This document shows, one piece after another, positions 26,484-39,042 of a stretch of 64,000 nucleotides of DNA (its first letter is position 1; each line of letters starts with the position of its first letter). The DNA is from Aquatica leii (taxonomy: Eukaryota > Arthropoda > Insecta > Coleoptera > Lampyridae). Position numbers and translations under genes: made by a program. Under the pieces are notes generated by a model. The model was not told where the DNA came from, searched no databases, and saw only the letters and a program-made list of their open reading frames with translations. The DNA lies in assembly GCA_035610365.1 (NCBI GenBank), contig CM069435.1:68011389-68075388 (forward strand), in the 5' to 3' direction.

Positions 26484-26700
26484 TACCCAAGTAGCAATAA
26501 ACATTGATTATTGGTTGGCTAGACATTGAAACAATGTTGAAATCTTAGCAGAACTATATTGCATTGAGCCATTATGAGGAATATCTGTATTCAATATTGT
26601 TCAAACCAATATTGATTCAACATAGGTACGATTATAATTTACTATAGAAAAGCAATATAGCACTATGATTTTTTGTCATAATTAAAATAAGTTACAGATA
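26484..26700 (+). mobile_element. Truncated MITE end of the CCCAAGTAGC type
   Basis: tactacccaagtagcaataa begins a stretch with repeated caatattg/caaacca motifs. The terminus resembles that of the element at 39666 (acccaagtagca). No partner terminus was found downstream, so this is probably a one-ended fragment. Confidence 0.45.
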
Positions 26701-26740
26701 TAATAAAGCTAATACTGTATCACTAAGTATTTTATATTAC

Positions 26741-26790
26741 ATACAGTGTGTCCTAGGATAGATGTAACAAGAGCTATAATGGATAAAAAA
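26741..26790 (+). mobile_element. Possible Tc1/mariner-type terminus
   Basis: atacagtgtgtcctaggata closely resembles the termini of the element at 48624-49887 (tatacagtgtgtcccattct). No inverted partner was seen within several hundred bases, so only a solitary end can be called. Confidence 0.4.
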
Positions 26791-27269
26791 ATGGAATTTT
26801 GGATTGGCATTTGAAGATTCAGCTCCGCTTGTTGTAAAAATAAAGTATACAAAATATGACTTGATTTGGTATTCTACCGGGTGCTTTATAAGCAATATCG
26901 TTAAAATCACTAAAAATAAAATACCTTAATTTTTAAAGATATAAAGAAAATACTACATGAAGTACTTTGAAATTGAATTTCATACTTCGATGTCAAATAT
27001 CTGGAATTCAAAATTGATTTTTGAAATTTCAATTTTTTTGAATAAATTAGTACGAATATGTAAATTTTTAATCATACAACGAATACAAACATAACAAGTG
27101 ATAAATATTAAATCTTGCATAACAGATTATAAACAAACTAAACAATAAATTTTTATTCGATGTTTACTCATATTTGCACATGTTTCGATCCTTCGCCTGA
27201 ATTCCTTAAAAGCCTACTAATTTATTTAAAAAAATTAAGATTTGAATGGGATAGACTCCTTTCCTCAAG

Positions 27270-27560
27270 ACAAGAACATTGCAATGTTCAATAAATTGAT
27301 AAATTTTTTTCTTGTTACAAGTACCAAGCGCTAATTAGGTACTAAAAACTTAGTAAACAAAATTGTTGTTGCATCGGCAGCTTTAAAATGTCAAAATCAG
27401 ATTGCATTTCTCAATATTTATAAATTATAAATAAAATTTTGTTTGGACACTCGTTATGCATCGACTGCAACATTGGAACGTATTTTTTCTGTTTTTAAAA
27501 AAGTAAAACTTATTTGCTTAATTTGACATAACTTATTAGTAACATATTAATAATTTGGCT
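27270..27560 (+). mobile_element. Possible hAT transposase C-terminal relic
   Basis: Around 27455-27510 the plus frame reads STATLERIFSVFKKVKL. This resembles the hAT C-terminal dimerisation region (S-T-x-x-x-ER-x-FS-x-x-K-x-x-K). The same frame upstream (VVASAALKCQNQIAFLN) is weakly compatible. Downstream it decays into stops. No terminal repeats were found. Confidence 0.4.
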
Positions 27561-28024
27561 ATTCAAACGTATAAATATTAAAACAAATTTAAGAAATAAA
27601 CAGAATATTCTAGTCAAAGATAATTAAAAAGTATAAAAGACACTCAGGAAATCAACTTTAGTGAGTTCTAAAGAAAAACGCGCTGCGATTAAATAAATAT
27701 ATAAGTACATATTCAGTAGTTTTACGTGCGTCTCGTAAACTTATCGCAAACAGTGTTTATTGATATCTACAGTTATAGTGATATATAAATAATAGTAAGT
27801 AATGGAGAACATAAAAAACGCAATAAAATCGAAAAAGGTATGATTAAAAATGAGTTAAATAAAACCAAAATAATATATTTAACAACAAAAACAGACATAC
27901 AAAAAGATATTCTTCTAAATTGAATGTTTAAACCAATATATGTATATACCCGTTAATGTTTATTCTAAAAAATCAGAAATTAAATCGCAATGCGTAACAC
28001 TTAAAAAGGAAAATGTTTAATCAA

Positions 28025-28245
28025 TGTGTTTGTCGGGAATGACATATGGAACAGAAAATTGGACAAGAACAAAACACAGCACAAAAAATTATACTATCTC
28101 AAAGAGCAATAAAAAGAACCATGTTGAACATCATAAGAAAAGTCAAAGTAGGGAATGAAAAAATAATGTCGATAACAAAAGCAACAGATGCACCCATCAG
28201 AGCAGCACAACTAAGATGGAGTTAACTGTATCTGTAGATAGACTT
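28025..28245 (+). mobile_element. LINE reverse-transcriptase C-terminal fragment
   Basis: One plus frame reads GMTYGTENWTRTK. After a frameshift the next reads SQRAIKRTMLNIIRKVK, then ATDAPIRAAQLRWS. Together these match the end of the RT region of insect non-LTR retrotransposons (TYGxExWT, AQRAMERxMLxI, then xKWxW). It is frame-shifted and truncated on both sides. Confidence 0.7.
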
Positions 28246-28480
28246 AAGACAAATTGAAGTCCATACATACATAAAAGGTTTTACTTTGTCCCCGCCTTTA
28301 CGTCAGGCTAGGTACACCACTGCCAATGTGTAAATGCAAAATGTACAGTAAGCAACTTTTATTTTTTTTATAGGAGTTATTCTGTTTTTTTTTGCAAAAA
28401 ATGCCATGGAAATAACATCATACTTTTATTTAAGAAAAACAATTTTGAAAATTGGATTAAAATTCCATTAAAGACGCCTA

Positions 28481-29770
28481 TACCCAGTACACACAAAATT
28501 GATAATGTTTAGTAACAGTTTCAAAACAAAAAAATTATGATTCACTCTTGTTTCAAACATAAAAGAAACCTAACTGCAATAAAATAGCTATAAGTCCATC
28601 GCTGTTTCACTTATTTGAATCAGTATAGTTTCGTTATTTTAAATTCAAATCTGTTGCAAACTAAATGTTGCATTCGGTTTACGTTTTAAAAGCTTCGTTC
28701 TTGAACTGATACTAAATGATCGATACATGTATGATTTTTTTGTTTCAATAATGAACTAAAACAATTCTTTCAATAATGTAATAATACATTTTCGAATGCA
28801 CGTTTCAAATTTTATTGCACAATAAATATTTTTAAATACAATATCACATTGAGTTTTTTACATATTGCAACTTTCCTGGATGTGGTCTTTTCACGGAAAC
28901 CTCGAAAACTGCATCAGTTACTGTTGGGTAGCAACTTTTAACCGCATCTGTAACATAGAAATAATAATTTCATTTATATACATACATAATCATAGAGTAA
29001 GACAAAATTAATTACATTTTTTTAATCAAAAACAACACAAACTTAATATAAATATCACTTTAGCAATCATAAGAAAGTTATAAAAACACTGTGAATACCT
29101 TTAGCTGTACATAATCGTATAGAAAACTTGAAGAATTAAACTGTAATTATAAATCCTAAAGTATCATCAGATTTACGCAATAATCTACCTTAACGCAACC
29201 ATGTGTGTTAATTTACATTTTTTTATACAAATTAAAACATGATACATAAAGAACAGAAATGATAATAATATCGATTACATTTATGGATTATAATACAATG
29301 TTTTGACTTACCGTTTATTGTTCCATTTCGTAATTGTACACACAGCATCACTTATCAAACTGCAACCGAACAAGTGAAAAGATATCAATTTGCAGCGCAA
29401 GCGTTGACGACAGTAATCAAACGTATAGCAACGACTAATGCTGACTAATCACAAAGTAATAGTTTTTCCTAGAACGATTCCACTGTTTTGAAAATAATTC
29501 AATCTTATTTAATCGATCTTTAAACAATTCTAGTTATTCAAAAAATATTCGGTTTTAATAAATCAGTTTTTAGACGGTTGCTGATTATGGGATAAAAATT
29601 GCAAGTACTGAAACGGTTTAAAACTGATTGTGAAAAATCGGAACTCTTTTAATTTATTCACTGTCAGTTACATTTAAATGATATAAATATGGAACTAACA
29701 CGAAACAACGTAATGAAACAATTGTTTTAATTTTGTGACTGTAACAGTTTCAATCCGTGTTTACTGGGTA
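28481..29770. mobile_element. MITE with TACCCAGTA termini and subterminal repeats
   Basis: The left terminus tacccagtacacac (28481-28494) and right terminus gtgtttactgggta (29757-29770) are inverted. The outer few hundred bases on both sides carry many copies of a motif near aacagtttcaaaac in both orientations; the middle is plain AT-rich DNA. An internal gttgggtag near 28921-28929 could instead end a shorter element. The design resembles the 39666-41180 element, so both may use related transposases. No coding content is present. Confidence 0.65.
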
Positions 29771-30064
29771 GTTACAAAATTGATATAAACTTATTAACGA
29801 AATGTTTTATTTTATTCTATGGTGTAAATTTTAAATATAATTATAATAATATAATATAAATAAAAGTAATGTGCACATTTCAATTTGTAATAAACTTCTA
29901 GCATGTCTCCTTTTCTGCACTTGGAAAAGGCATTTTGTTAGTCAATTTTGTGTTTCTGTTAAATTTTTAAATACACGATTTTGTTTGTATTTTAAATTGT
30001 TTTTTATAAGAACTAGAATAATGTGTAGTTTTAGCGGGTAGACTTTAGAAAAACCTGTCTATTT

Positions 30065-31241
30065 ATATACCGGGTAATTTAACGGTTCGGAAAAGTAAAC
30101 TGGCATCTTTATTAATTGAATGCAACAAAAAAAACTTATATCAAAGTTGTCATATTTAATGTTTCCTATTTACTAAAATTATTTTTTGACATACAGGATG
30201 CTCCGTTTTTCTATAATAGTGACGGATTCCATTTTTTTTAAACCTCGGGTATATCATTTTTTTACTTTTTTATTCTTTGTAAAATTTATCATAACATTTT
30301 TTTTTAAATAGCACCATATATTTATTTATAAATGTTTGTTGGTTCAATTTTAAACAAATTTAGTTATACACATCATATCTGTATTATTAACCGTTCTTGA
30401 AATAATTCAACTTTTAGTAATATCGTAAAAATTTACCTATTCAATAATTACTTTTTAGCAAAAAACAAACTGTTTAAAGTTGTTATGTATATTAATATTA
30501 ATAAAAATAATACAATAACAATTTTATAATATTTTAACATAAAAAATTTAATAAAGCAGGTGTTCAAAGATTGCTCATTTTTAAAAAAAGAATTTTTATG
30601 AACTTTTTCCAAAATTTTTATTCTGACGCTTCTAAATGCTTGTCTTTAATCTTAAGCAGTTTTTGTTTTTGGCAAAAAGTAATTATTGAATAGGTAAACT
30701 AATGCGGTATTCCTAAAAGTTAAATTATTTCAAGAACGGCTTATAATACAGATATGATGTGTGTAACTAAATTTGATTAAACTTGCACACAAAATTTAAG
30801 AACTGCATAAATAAATGTATAATACAATATAAAAAATCAAATTTTTTTGTAGGTCAAATATGCAAAAATTAATCACAAAGAATCACACTTTAGAACGTAC
30901 TTTTGTTTAGCTAATATCTAAGAATTAAAATCAAAGCTTGTAAAATTTTTTTGCTACATTTTCCTATATTCCTGTCGTCTTTTTTTTAAAAATACAAAAA
31001 CCTTCAAAAACGGCTTAATAAATAAAAAAAGTTTTGGTACCAATGTTATAAATTTTACAAAAAATAAAGAAGTAAACAAAGCTTTAAAAAAAAAAGTGTC
31101 AGTCATTATTACATAAAAACGGAACATCGTGTATATTAAAAAATAATTTTAGTAAATAGAACTTTTATATAAACATTTTTACCATATTTAATAAACAAAC
31201 CTAAGAGTTTGCTTTTCTAGAACGTTAAATTACCCGATATA
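30065..31241. mobile_element. 1.18-kb foldback element with very long inverted repeats
   Basis: The first roughly 420 bases pair with the reverse complement of the last roughly 590, with gaps. The outer end tatataccgggtaatttaac matches the right end. Further in, actaaaattattttttgac and gatgctccgtttttctata match, as does ttgtaaaatttat. The inner block 30357-30480 (cacatcatatctgtattatt, then cctattcaataattactttt) pairs with about 30655-30780. Only about 170 bp in the centre is unpaired. No ORF is present. The ends (taccgggt) resemble those of Tc1/mariner derivatives. Confidence 0.8.
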
Positions 31242-31858
31242 TTATGCTGAAGAAGTTATAGAAAATCTAAATTACTAATATTTTATAGTGAGATATGGCG
31301 CTCTTGTGTGTTTAAATTATATAATTTTTGTATTTATTTTCTAAAAGTAGAAATCGAAATATTGACAATGTGTTTATGGCTTAACCTGTCTTTATATTGG
31401 TTTTTCCAGCATCTTCTTACATTGGTTCTTTAAAATTTTTCTCGTAATGCAATTTTCTGTACCAATAAAGTAATATTTTTACAAATAAATTTTTTTCAAA
31501 TGTTAAGTTTTACACTTTACCTGCTGTAAAAATTTTGAAATTTTTGATTTCAAATTTTTTTTTAAACACCAATCAAGCTCTCAAACGCACTTAATTCTTT
31601 TATATTTATTTTTATTGTATGACAATTACAAAAATTATTTGCATTTAAACAAAATATTGAATCAGGAAAGGTGGTAAATCCTTCTAGAAGGAAAAGGCAA
31701 TAGAAAATCTTACTACCTTTCCTGAATCTCATCATTAAAAGGTTTAGTAGTTTAGTCGTTAAATATTATAATATTATTCTTATACAATAAACAATTCTGC
31801 TGTAAAGACATGTATAATTTTGATAAAAAACAGTCTTAAATAAACCGTGTTTTAGGTA

Positions 31859-34648
31859 CCGTAAAATGGGGTGGATACAAACAAGTTGGGAACAAATGTA
31901 TGTAAATATATCAAAAGTCTAGTCTCAGTCATTTAGCTGTAGTCCAACTCACGCCTAGCCCATTAAAAAATAGCTTGATTGTATTCACCCTTAATGCGGG
32001 GTGAAAAGAAACATTCTTTTCTCACTAATTTTGCTAATATACTCTATTAAAAACAGTAAAAGCGTTTTTAAAAACAATAAAGACATTTTTTACTTAGAAG
32101 CGTTAAATAAATGGATTTTAACTTAAAAGATGTCGTAAAATACTAAATATCAGCTTCTATTAAAAACTAAAGAGGATTATAAAGAACAGAAACTTTTTCT
32201 TATTTAGTAGGGAACTAACTAACTCAATTAAAAACTTTGTCTAAAAAATATAGGTATTATAATATTAGCGTGGGTAAATCAGTTAAGAGTTATATTGTGG
32301 ATTTGAAAACTTAAAAATTGTCTTTTATTATTATTCTTATCCTTACTATTCAAGTCCTCCATTAGAAACAATTTTCCGATTATCTGGTTCTAAGAAAAAA
32401 TGGAAACATTTGGAACATTAGGAAAAGTATACATGAATCCAGATTTCGATTTAGTATTTTTGTTCCGTAGGAATGTTGTTTCTATCTCTTCTAGATTTTC
32501 ATCGATGTGTGTAACTTTTCTATAAAAAAATTATTTTTTTTTTATTTTGGCAAAACTCTGTTTCAAAACCGACAACCAACCACATAAAAACTTCAATATC
32601 TTCTTTTTCTACTCGATAAACGACACTGGAAAATGTTCCATGTTTTCAAACTCCATACTATGTAAGAAAGTTACAAATCGGTACAATCGCAAACTTGCTA
32701 GCCATCTCCTTCGATTCCACCTTCTTCAAGTTTGTTTTTACCTTCCTCAAAACATTTATCTGGTAATCATTTCTTTTCCCCAAAATCTTCCGAGCCAATA
32801 CTGCTATTTTTCTTATAAAGCGACATCGTTATTTCACTGTCACTAGACTCGGATAAATCAGCACTGCTTACACTTTTTCCTTCAGTCGATGGAGAAACCT
32901 GTCCTTGGGTATGCTCGCACTTTTCTATCCGTCGCCCATTTTCCACGTTTCTATTACTTTTTACCGGGCCGTTTTTAGAAAGCCATTGCAAAGATTGTCA
33001 TATGCGTAAAGTTAGGCGGCAAAAAAAACTATTGTACTCACGACAAAACTTAATGATTTTAAGAAAAAAATGGGGAAAAAAGTTATCTCCAATTAAAAAC
33101 TTTTTCTCAGAAAGGTTTTTGCAAACGGGAATTGCAATCCGTTTGACCTAATTTTCAAAACTCAAACCACCAAATTGCACTTCTGTTGTACTATACTCGT
33201 TCTTGGGACTCTAATGGTTCAAGATGTATACATATTGTGAGCTTTATAAACAAGATAGGCGGGCAATAATTTCTCAGCTGCTGTGGCAGCAAACATAGTT
33301 AAAATTGCATTTTGTTGTAGTTGGATAACGATAATCCCGCTTAAAAAATTACTCTTTTACGACCAGGGTCATCGCTAAGGTTGGTTTCATCAAAAGTGAT
33401 TGTTGAGACTTCTGTGAATGTTTTTATTATAGTTTAGTTGGAATTAAATTTAGTAGAATTATTTTACCTTATTCTTGTTATACGCATTAGTTTTAGTCAT
33501 TGGATTTTAGGAATTGCTGATGCACCTTTTAGGTTTTAAGAACTTGTAAGGCACGTCATCAGGATTTGTATTTCTTAGTAAATTCTGATGCATTTGTTAA
33601 CTGTAACTTTAAATATGTGTACTCTTGTTATTGGCTAATTTTGAAATAAGAGGGTGTATCTACCCTACCAAAATTTAGTCGTATAAATAAGTAATTTAGG
33701 AAAAGAACGATGAGTAGTAAAGAAATGATGTAGTAACCAAGAAGATAAATATACTTATGTAAACAATTAATTGAAATAAAGCTACAATTAACAATTTAAT
33801 TTCGCTTTATCACACTTAAAAAAGCTTAAGTGTCATCAGTGATTATATGCCTAGCTGGAATATCTCGTAATTCTGCTGTTACCTTATTGAAATACACATT
33901 TAATTCTTCTCCTTAAACATTGTCTTGCGATTGTTTAAGGTTTTAACTGCTCATTAGTCTATCTTGATGCCGTTTTATAAAACTGTACACCAAATTACCA
34001 CCTGGTAAGTTATTCTTGAATTTCGTAATAACTTTTTCTCTACTGTCGTCTGTCAAGTTAATTTTGACTATTTTCTTTAGATTATAGTGGTCTAAGGGGT
34101 AGCCTTATTTGCTACATGTTATTTGTTGTTGAGTCACAATCAGTGCTTTGTCTGTAAATGGCAGTACCGTTTGTCTTTCCTGCTTCTTAAAGAGGGATTT
34201 TTAGAATGCCGATGCAGAACGAAATAGTGGATTACGTACCTCTCTGCGGCTTGCTTATAAGAGAGTTGTCTCCGTTTAATGCATTTAAGCGCCTTTAGGA
34301 TTTGCTCTTGGTCAGGTTTTTTGTATCGTTGTATGTTCGTTATTTTAAAAACAAAAAAAAAACATTCGAAAACCACAAATCAGTTCCAGAAATTACATTG
34401 AATTTAGCATGTTATCGCAAAGATCAAATTCATTCTCTTAGGCTACAATAAATTTTATCGAATTTACTGAATTGACAGTGTTGCCAGCGTTTCAGAAACG
34501 TGTGTACGCATGAAACATGGCAAACTTAAAAACACAAAATTTATACGGTTGAACTTTGTATGAAATACTGCGGCTTGTAGAATTTATAATAACTTTGACC
34601 ACTTCTGTGTCTAATTACTTTGTAGTTTCTATACACCCCGCTTTACGG
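31859..34648 (-). mobile_element. Pogo-type DNA transposon, both ends present, transposase dead
   Basis: The ends are inverted: CCGTAAAATGGGGTGGATA from 31859 and CCGTAAAGCGGGGTGTATA (reverse strand) ending at 34648. Each is flanked by TA, the expected target duplication for the Tc1/mariner/pogo superfamily. The minus strand between them encodes a degraded transposase. The N-terminal psq-type helix-turn-helix is at 34350-34180 (QEQILKALKCIKRRQLSYKQAAERY). The DDE domain follows, with FDETNLSDDPGRK (first Asp) near 33400-33370, LLPAYLVYKAHNMY near 33280, LIGDN (second Asp) near 33090 and FCREYNSFFLPPNFTHM near 33040-33000. The frame 32991-32767 is an acidic C-terminal tail. Several stops and frameshifts are present. 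Confidence 0.88.
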
Positions 34649-35505
34649 TACGTAATATTATTATGTCAATATGATGATAAATGAATTACTAAAATTAATT
34701 TATATTCAATTGTAACTATTTACCAGTAAAATAGTGAATAAAGTTTTTAACTATTTAAAACATAAAAACATTTTTGTTTTTTTAAAATGCGTTGTATCGT
34801 GCCTATCTAACAGTAAGTCGTTGAGTTTTGTTAATCAATTACCAATTTTTTAAACTTTCTTTTACGTTCATGTACGGAGTGAATTAAAAGGATTGATGTT
34901 TATTTTTCTGCTACAAAACTTATTAAATTTTGTTATTAAGGTGGTAAAGTGTATATTTAAGAGTAAATACATAAATCATGTAATTTGACAATAATAATTA
35001 ACATAGGTTTTACTAACTGTATAAAATTTTTAAATAGAGAGAAATTTAACTTGACTCCAGTATAATAAAACAAAATATTTTGAATTTTAACATGAACTAT
35101 CTGAACTATTAATAATAAACGCTTTTTATTAAATGAAATATACAAAGAATATCATTAGTCATAAAATGTAAAAGTTATTATACAGTAATACGATAAAATC
35201 TATATTTAACTGATCCCAAATAACGTTACCTAAATTAATGATAAACTAAAAATTTGAATATCCAATAAAATAAAGTAATAAATATTTTGATTGCTATGAT
35301 ACCTCGTATATTAATACAAAATTGTTACTAAAAATAATCGCTTTGGTTTTACATTATATTGAATAATTCAAGCGTGTTTTTTGTATACACGATTATTTCA
35401 TAAATATATACTTTACGCAAAACGTTTTACATTGATTACATAATTATAAATTACTTTGTAATTTTAGTTTAATAAGTCAATATCTAATTAGTACAATTTT
35501 TTTAG

Positions 35506-35646
35506 GACAAGTAGAATGCTTAAATGTACTCCTCAGTCGATGTAAAGGAATTGAAATTGATGCAAGAAATAATTTGGGGTTTACGCCTCTAATGAAAGCA
35601 GCACTTCAGGGAAGAAACAAATGTGCCAAACTATTACTGTTCGCAG
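35506..35646 (+). CDS. ANKRD33-like protein, internal exon 2 (ankyrin repeat)
   Basis: This 141-base exon lies between the acceptor ttttttag and the donor G|gtaaac and is phase 1 at both ends. It completes the repeat begun at 20135 (GQVECLNVLLSRC) and adds the next: IEIDARNNLGFTPLMKAALQ, then GRNKCAKLLLFAG. The GFTPLMKAALQGR segment is the part most alike ANKRD33/ANKRD33B. The long frame is too short for a simple ORF scan, and only splice phase and repeat register reveal it. A 105-bp intron separates it from the next exon. Confidence 0.9.
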
Positions 35647-35751
35647 GTAAACACCTAAAATTTTGTTTATTTTATCACAATCTAAAACCCATTAGTTTAG
35701 CAACTTTAAAATTAAATTAAACGTATTTCTAAATGGTGTGTTATTTTTTAG

Positions 35752-35976
35752 GAGCTAATCCAACATTGCGTGACAGCGGAAGAGGATTAAGAGCAGATCA
35801 GTGGGCTAGATTTTGTGGTCGTTATGTATGCGCTGACGTTATCGAGAAACATGCAAGGCAACGTCTTCTGGAAAGATCTACTTCCTATGGGAATTGGGGC
35901 GGTGAAAACGATATAGGAGCCAAAGTGCTTCTTGGAAAAGTTGTTCCCGTTCCACAAATATCTCAACAACAACATG
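35752..35976 (+). CDS. ANKRD33-like protein, internal exon 3
   Basis: This 225-base exon follows ttttttag and ends at the donor G|gtatgc, phase 1 at both ends. It encodes the last half-repeat (GANPTLRDSGRGLRADQWAR), then FCGRYVCADVIEKHARQRLL and a Ser/Gly-rich linker ending in VVPVPQISQQQH. The run RG-x-x-x-xQWAR-x-x-GR corresponds to the conserved RGxSPQEWAxxTGR block of ANKRD33 proteins. The cap after the repeats is rich in basic residues and is likely helical. The open frame continues to 35999, but the splice to 57373 gives a better product (HGIKSRLKKVF). Minus frames at 35787-35975 and 35878-36081 are shadows. Confidence 0.9.
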
Positions 35977-36640
35977 GTATGCCAATACCTTTAAACTGAT
36001 TAATGTTAAGACAAAAGTGTTTGGTAGAAAAAACTTAATGTTTAATCTTGAGAGATAAAAATGAATTATTTCATACAACACTTATACTATAAATTCAGAA
36101 ACCATAAACTCAGGGTTGTTTATATAAATGCATAAAATAATATGACACTGGTTCTTTTGTACAGTTAGTGTTGCACATTTCTACTATTCTATCTCTATAC
36201 TAAACAATGTTTACGATCACGCGATATTTTCCAATTTATAGCAAAGCTTCTTGCACAATAAAACTTATTATTTATAGTTTTTAGATACGCAAAGTTATTT
36301 TAGTGTATAGCTAAGTATCTGAGGTGAAGACTAGTATATTTCAATTTAATAATTTATTGCATTATGACAAGTACGAGACTCGATATTTATATCGACACTT
36401 TCAAATTGCATGTATAGATGCAATCAAGTTTAAGTTTACCGCAGCCATTATAGAATCAATTGAAACATGACAAAACCAATAAAATATTACGTTGTTTATT
36501 AAAGACAACGTTTTTTATACATCATAATTTTTATTAATACTTAATTTAGTATACATATTTTTCAACAAAACTTAAAACGTTTTATATAAACAAATAAAAT
36601 GTGTTTTAACCGTAAATAAATTTTTTAAATCCATAAGGGC

Positions 36641-37470
36641 TTTAGGGCGCGAGCCCCCTATACGTTTATTAAAATAAATAAAAAAACGGTACAAATTCTT
36701 ATGAATTAAAATATTTAAACATATTTATAGGGTATACGCATCAACTACTTTTTATTACTCTAAAACAGTAATTTAATATGGTCGTCATTCAAAGCAACGT
36801 ATATTATATAGGTAATTTCTTTATGTTCGGGCTACAATTATTTGAGCCCATGGATGTATATGTAGCAGAGCATTCTAACGTGACGTCACAACTCTCACTA
36901 CGATATTTCATATGGAGTTTTAACATATGAAAAGGCTCCCGCATTTGTAGTTTGCGATGGTTTGAATTTAGTAATCATGAAGCGGTAAGAGTATTGTAAG
37001 TAAAAGGGTATATTTGTCGTACGTAATTTTCAAAATATGCAAAAAAGTTCTGTACATTTTTTTTTAAATTAATTTGTAAAGTTGTTGTTTAAGGTTGAAA
37101 TATATCTCTTAGCATACATACCGCATTACAGTTTTATCGAAAAGAAAACAATAAAATGAAGTATCCGTTGAATCATGCTAGATGATACTAGTATTTTTGA
37201 ACGTTTAGACATATTCAAATAATATTATTTTACATTTTTTGATAATCTGCAATGCGTGTCCAAAAAAATCGTCTTTATGGTAGCTTTGTTAATAATAAAT
37301 TTCAATTCACACAAAACAAAACCGTGGTTTCTAATTGAAAGTAGTAAACTAAAGAAAAATGCAATTATTATTGCTTTATTGGCAACATTTTGGTAGTTAC
37401 CTACATACATTTTTTAATAAGATCTGAAAACGTTCACATTATCTAGAAGCATTTAAATATGTTTATCCCT
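36641..37470 (+). repeat. Dispersed repeat family, copy B (unclassified)
   Basis: This is the second, same-orientation copy of the family at 25529-26310, sharing blocks in the same order with many substitutions and indels. The two copies lie in different introns of the same gene. Its left edge is near ggctttagggcgcgagcccc, a GC-rich patch unlike the surroundings. Confidence 0.75.
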
Positions 37471-37723
37471 ACTACTAATATACTAGATTGCTAACTCGAA
37501 TATCAAACGCACATAAAAAAGTTAAGCTAAAACCGGCTATTTGTAAGGTAGGCAAAATTTTATTATTGGTCAGTTTGAAAATAATTGTAGCAGCGGCACA
37601 GAATGATGACTATCATCTTGCGTGTATGTATTATTCAGAAAAAGCGTTGTTTAACTACGTATACTAGGTTACTGATAAGTCTGGAAACAATTGATTATCG
37701 GGGAAAATATACGAGGTATGGAA

Positions 37724-39042
37724 TAAAGTTTTATACAAAAGTTTTAGGGCTCTTCAATGTCTACTAGACAGTAATCATTTTAATTATACAGAGTACACCA
37801 AAATTATTTTTTTTAAATAGAACACCCTGTATAATATCTGACATTTTAATTCTTCTTTCAATGTTAAGCATTTCCAAAACGGAGTGTCCCATTTTGCCAA
37901 AACCATTTCTTTTGCTGGTAGATTAGAATCGTTATGGTTCGGAAATAATCGACTAACGTTTGGAACAATTAATTATTGCAAAAGTGTCAAATATTAAGCA
38001 GAGTTTAAATTTCCGTTTATGAAATATGGTTCTACGATATGTCCACCACTAATACCACACCAAACATTTATTTTTTGCAGTTATTGGGAGTGAACTTTTT
38101 CCATCCAACGTTGGTTTTTGTCTGACCAGTACCTACAGTTGTGTCGGTTTATTCAAACAAAATGTAGATTCGTCAAAAAAATAAGTGTGTTTGGCAAAGT
38201 TAAAATTTTGGCGCAACTTCACAGAGCTTAATTATGCGATCAAAATCTTCATTCAGTTATTGCAATAGATGAATTTTATATGGACGGAATTTTTCCCGCT
38301 TTGCAATCTTTTCAATTGAATATCGACTCATATTGTGATTTAAAGCCAATTATTGTATCAATTTTTTTCGATTTTTCATCACATCCAATATTAAGTTCAA
38401 AGAATTTTTTTCATTTGTAACGGTTACTAGCTTTCCAGTCTAGGTCTACACTTGACACCGCCACTTTTGTGGATTGTGGATTTGGAGATCGATTTCCGGT
38501 CAGGATGCAACTCATTAAATATAATCAGCATAAAGCTTTGTGTTTTATCATCATACTTTATCATTAACAAAATTTCGATACATTCGTTTCACTTAAACTT
38601 GCCATTTTACACACAAACTGTTAACATTAAATGAATAATTTACATTCGTTGGAATATTTAAAAAAAGAACAATGCTGTGTTTCTAAGATACCTTGATGAA
38701 TTAGTTTCGTTTTGATCATCTTAATAAAATCAGGTTCCAAACACTCATAACAAACATCGCAATCGGTTCTTTGCAGAACCACAGAATGTTGTCAAAAGGA
38801 ATTCGTCATTTCATTAATTATTTTCGATAACCCGGAAACGATTGAATTTAGGTACATTATGCTTCCTACAAATTTTGCTTAAAATTGAAAAAAGAATTGA
38901 AATATCGAATAATATATAAGGTTTTCTTTAAAAAAATACAATTTTGGTGTACTACGCTTTTATGACCTACTCTATATAATTAAAATTATAACTGTCTAGT
39001 AGACATTGAAGAACTCTAAAACTTTTATATAAAACTTTTTGA
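37724..39042 (-). mobile_element. Tc1/mariner element with long TIRs and decayed transposase
   Basis: The inverted ends of roughly 85-105 bp are at 37724-37815 and about 38925-39042. They share tttagngntcttcaatgtct, then actagacagt, then ttttaattata, and gtacaccaaaatt further in. The right arm has about 18 extra bases. The minus strand between them holds a degraded transposase. It starts at 38603 with MASLSETN, then FNELHPDRKSISKSTI. Further on, FFDESTFCLNKPTQL (first Asp) lies near 38190-38150, followed by INVWCGISGGHIVEPYFING. It belongs to the same DUF4817-type family as the relic at 780-1633, but is more decayed and the second Asp block is not visible. Confidence 0.85.

Larger units (their letters stand above)
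20265..35505 (+). other. 15.2-kb intron of the ANKRD33-like gene
   Basis: The intron is bounded by gtaaga at 20265 and ttttttag before 35506, with matching phase (1). It holds a gypsy relic, several MITEs, hAT and LINE scraps, a foldback and a pogo element, listed separately. Between them (22.1-23.5, 24.3-25.5, 27.6-28.0 and 34.65-35.5 kb) I see only AT-rich sequence. The frame at 22670-22975 (-) shows no recognisable motif. Confidence 0.8.
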
